A stretch of 7,566 nt of DNA from an uncultured bacterium (GTDB taxonomy: Bacteria; Bacteroidota; Bacteroidia; Chitinophagales; Chitinophagaceae): positions 1 to 7,566 of the forward strand of contig CAJBPC010000816.1 of the NCBI GenBank assembly GCA_903957405.1, read 5' to 3'. The position numbers and the translations under genes were made by a program. Of the stretch, positions 6,096 through 7,566 are shown piece after piece. The notes under the pieces were generated by a model, which saw only the letters and a program-made list of their open reading frames with translations, ran no database searches and had not been told where the DNA came from. Every line of letters starts with the position of its first letter. Positions within the stretch are counted from its first letter, which is position 1.

Positions 6096-6334
6096 TATAA
6101 ATACTGAACTTATGAGTGTAAAATTATACAATATTTGCTTTCGGAAAGGCATTTTCAGTCAATGCATCTTTATGTACTCTTCAGAATGTCAATATTTTGT
6201 GCCAATAGTAATAATTTTTCATAAAAACTCGTTAACTATGCAGTGCACATTAGGCATGCTACCCTATTCCTGAAAGTCAGATGTGTTTTTAGGATCAGAT
6301 ACATCATTGCTTAATAAAGTGATAAAAGCTCTTC
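6096..6334. other. AT-rich divergent intergenic region
   Basis: This is the longest gene-free stretch. It separates the divergent transketolase and glycosyltransferase starts and must hold promoters for both. It is clearly more AT-rich than the genes, notably 6110-6140 and 6190-6235. Apart from the weak minus-strand match at 6119-6147, no full TAnnTTTG box was found; TATTTTG at 6193-6199 is one base short. No tRNA-like fold, riboswitch or long inverted repeat was recognised. A leader of up to about 130 nt upstream of 6335 is possible. Confidence 0.6.
6119..6147 (-). promoter_or_regulatory. Weak candidate promoter for the transketolase subunit
   Basis: On the minus strand TAATTTTA (6126-6119) matches the Bacteroidota -7 box TAnnTTTG except for the last base. 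TTTC (6147-6144), close to the -33 TTTG, lies 17 nt upstream. Transcription would start near 6112, about 17 nt before the ATG at 6095. If used, the longer frame starting at 6152 could not be translated. The same TAATTTTA box occurs before rbfA. Confidence 0.3.
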
Positions 6335-7471
6335 ATGGATTTAATTTTACTTGGTTCTGCATTGGCTTTTTTCATCACGTACATGTCGATACCGGTCATC
6401 ATAACCGTGTCGGAGTGGAAAAAGCTGTTTGATGAGCCGGACGAGCGTAAGTTGCACGCCACCCCGGTTCCTTCCCTTGGCGGCTTGGGCATTTTTGCCG
6501 GCATGATCATGTCGCTTCTATTATCCGTGTCTTTCACAGAGGCGCCTGAATTCCAATATTTCGTGGCAGCCTCTTTGGTCATTTTTTTCCTTGGCATGAA
6601 GGACGATATCCTCGTCCTGTCTCCCATGAAAAAGCTTATAGGACAGATGATAGCGGCTTTTCTGCTGATGTACAAGGGTAATATCAAGATCGGGAGCATG
6701 CATGGTTTCCTGGGTGTGTATGAGCTGCCGGAAGCGATGAGTTTCGCCCTGACAATGTTTGCGATAGTCGTGATCATCAACTCCTTCAATCTGATCGATG
6801 GGGTGGATGGTCTTGCTGCTTCGCTGGGACTGCTTACTGCTCTTGTTTTCGGTTCTTATTTCTATTTTGTTGGGCAGATGCCATATGCATTACTCTCTTT
6901 CATTACGGCGGGGAGCCTCATGGGTTTCCTGATCTTCAATCATTCTCCCGCACGCATCTTCATGGGAGACACGGGGTCGCTGCTGTTGGGCTTGGTGAAT
7001 GCCATTTTGGTGATACATTTCATCTCCACCGCAGGTGATACGCAGTCAATTTTACCGATCAGCGCTGCACCTGCCATAGGATTTTCCATACTGATCCTTC
7101 CTCTTTTCGATACGCTGAGGGTCTTCGCGATCCGGATCCTAAGCCGGAGATCGCCTTTCAGCCCAGATCGGAATCATATCCATCATCTTTTGCTTGACTA
7201 TGGCCTGACGCACTCTTCGGTCACTTATATCTGTGTGACAGTCAATATATTGTTCATTGTGTTCGCATATTTCAGCCGATCTTTAGGCACAACGGTTTTG
7301 TTGTTGACTATGCTACTTTCAGCTATTGTGATCACGGGCTTATTGATCTATAACCTGAAACGTAAAAGGCAATACGTAGAACCCAAGTACGCCGACGGAC
7401 ATCCAACCATCAATGCCCAAACGCTGCTTTCATTCAGAAAAAAGAAGCTTGTATTGCCGGAAGACAACTGA
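6335..7471 (+). CDS. WecA/MraY-family polyprenyl-phosphate N-acetylhexosamine-1-phosphate transferase
   Basis: A 378-residue membrane enzyme with roughly ten or eleven hydrophobic helices. The family transfers a sugar-1-phosphate from a UDP-sugar to undecaprenyl phosphate, the first lipid-linked step of O-antigen, capsule or similar glycans. Conserved cytoplasmic motifs in order are DEPDERKLHATPVPSLGG (33-50), the aspartate pair in GMKDDILVLSPMKKLIGQ (87-104, Asp90-Asp91), INSFNLIDGVDGLA (148-161), IFMGDTGS (208-215) and HIHH (281-284). HIHH with RNHIHHLLLDYG marks the WecA/TagO/RgpG branch rather than MraY, so the substrate is probably UDP-GlcNAc or a related UDP-HexNAc; this is an inference. 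A hydrophilic tail of about 38 residues follows the last helix. ATG at 6335 is the first start in frame and gives a normal N-terminus. The gene stands alone on its strand, between the divergent transketolase gene and a new start at 7536, with no other glycan genes in the window. Confidence 0.93.
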   Translation: MDLILLGSALAFFITYMSIPVIITVSEWKKLFDEPDERKLHATPVPSLGGLGIFAGMIMSLLLSVSFTEAPEFQYFVAASLVIFFLGMKDDILVLSPMKKLIGQMIAAFLLMYKGNIKIGSMHGFLGVYELPEAMSFALTMFAIVVIINSFNLIDGVDGLAASLGLLTALVFGSYFYFVGQMPYALLSFITAGSLMGFLIFNHSPARIFMGDTGSLLLGLVNAILVIHFISTAGDTQSILPISAAPAIGFSILILPLFDTLRVFAIRILSRRSPFSPDRNHIHHLLLDYGLTHSSVTYICVTVNILFIVFAYFSRSLGTTVLLLTMLLSAIVITGLLIYNLKRKRQYVEPKYADGHPTINAQTLLSFRKKKLVLPEDN

Positions 7472-7482
7472 GAATCTGAAAG

Positions 7483-7492
7483 AAACGCGTTT
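7483..7492. repeat. Perfect 10-bp palindrome AAACGCGTTT
   Basis: The palindrome lies 11 nt after the glycosyltransferase stop and just upstream of the -7 box at 7506. It could be an operator half-site pair. Alternatively, with the flanking AAG (7480-7482) and CTT, it could be the core of a poor terminator ahead of CCTTTTG. It is short enough to be chance, and no function can be assigned. Confidence 0.3.
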
Positions 7493-7505
7493 GGCTTCCT
7501 TTTGT

Positions 7506-7513
7506 TAGATTTG
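7506..7513 (+). promoter_or_regulatory. Perfect -7 box (TAGATTTG) before the last gene
   Basis: TAGATTTG matches the Bacteroidota -7 consensus TAnnTTTG exactly and ends 22 nt before the ATG at 7536. The nearest TTTG upstream (7490-7493) is only 12 nt away, shorter than the usual 17-23 nt, so the -33 element is not convincing. Transcription would start near 7520 with a leader of about 16 nt, so the last gene may have its own promoter. Confidence 0.45.
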
Positions 7514-7535
7514 CAGTCCATTCAACCCCATTCTT

Positions 7536-7566
7536 ATGTCAGAAGAACTGAAGATGTATGTCGATC
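7536..7566 (+). CDS. Start of a truncated gene, possibly ribosome recycling factor (frr)
   Basis: ATG at 7536 opens a frame that runs to the window edge and reads MSEELKMYVD, ten residues. It follows a perfect -7 promoter box at a sensible distance, and the upstream gene ends at 7471, so a new gene here is likely. The N-terminus resembles ribosome recycling factors of Bacteroidota, which often begin M-x-E-E-(I/L)-x-x-(Y/I)-(L/V)-(D/E). Ten residues cannot establish identity, so this is a guess from memory of the family pattern. Confidence 0.4.
   Translation, partial: MSEELKMYVD

Noticed and set aside
6096..6152. N-terminal extension of the transketolase subunit with a hydrophobic stretch, possibly a membrane anchor
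   Set aside because: Split transketolase subunits are cytosolic and begin near the ATG at 6095. The extension lies in AT-rich DNA where a promoter is expected.
6153..6334. Possible small RNA or riboswitch in the leader of the glycosyltransferase gene
   Set aside because: No stable long stem, conserved riboswitch core or terminator could be seen by eye. The region reads as AT-rich promoter DNA.
6304..6789. 161-codon minus-strand frame overlapping the glycosyltransferase start
   Set aside because: It is antisense to conserved WecA-family motifs, and its composition looks like complemented membrane-protein codons.
1..7566. Mobile element, defence system or other new multigene system
   Set aside because: All complete genes belong to known core families, with no integrase, transposase, inverted terminal repeats, target duplications or clustered unknown genes.

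Overview
The window looks like ordinary chromosomal DNA from a member of the Bacteroidota, probably of the Cytophagales/Sphingobacteriales kind. This rests on the IleRS C-terminus, which resembles the eukaryote-like (type 2) enzyme; a TraR/DksA-family protein with the degenerate zinc site usual in that phylum, directly after ileS; an rbfA gene followed by a LolC/E-type permease; a half-length transketolase; and -7 promoter boxes resembling the Bacteroidota consensus TAnnTTTG. No phage, transposon, CRISPR, tRNA or rRNA signal was seen. I found no undescribed multigene system. The most unusual object is a DksA-like protein with a very long lysine/alanine/proline-rich, histone-H1-like N-terminal tail.

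Layout, left to right. (1) 1-1661, plus strand: the end of ileS, then after 3 nt the DksA-like gene. (2) 1726-3546, minus strand: an MsbA-like half-size ABC exporter that converges on the DksA-like gene. A short hairpin lies between them. (3) 3616-5207, plus strand: rbfA and, 8 nt later, a LolC/LolE/FtsX-type permease. These diverge from the exporter across a 69-nt gap that holds candidate promoters for both directions. (4) 5215-5240: a strong symmetrical terminator shared by the convergent permease and transketolase genes. (5) 5262-6095, minus strand: the N-terminal (TPP-binding) half of transketolase, with no C-terminal half next to it. (6) 6335-7471, plus strand: a WecA/MraY-family polyprenyl-phosphate sugar-1-phosphate transferase. 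(7) 7506-7566: a perfect -7 box and the first ten codons of a gene cut by the window edge, possibly ribosome recycling factor.

Two themes run through the genes: translation and growth control (IleRS, DksA-like, RbfA, perhaps RRF) and cell-envelope building (lipid A-type exporter, lipoprotein-release-type permease, lipid-linked glycan initiation). Transketolase adds pentose-phosphate metabolism. Nothing in the sequence shows these to be one pathway. Strand switches split the window into at least five transcription units. No gene-free stretch exceeds 300 bases; the longest is 6096-6334 (239 nt).
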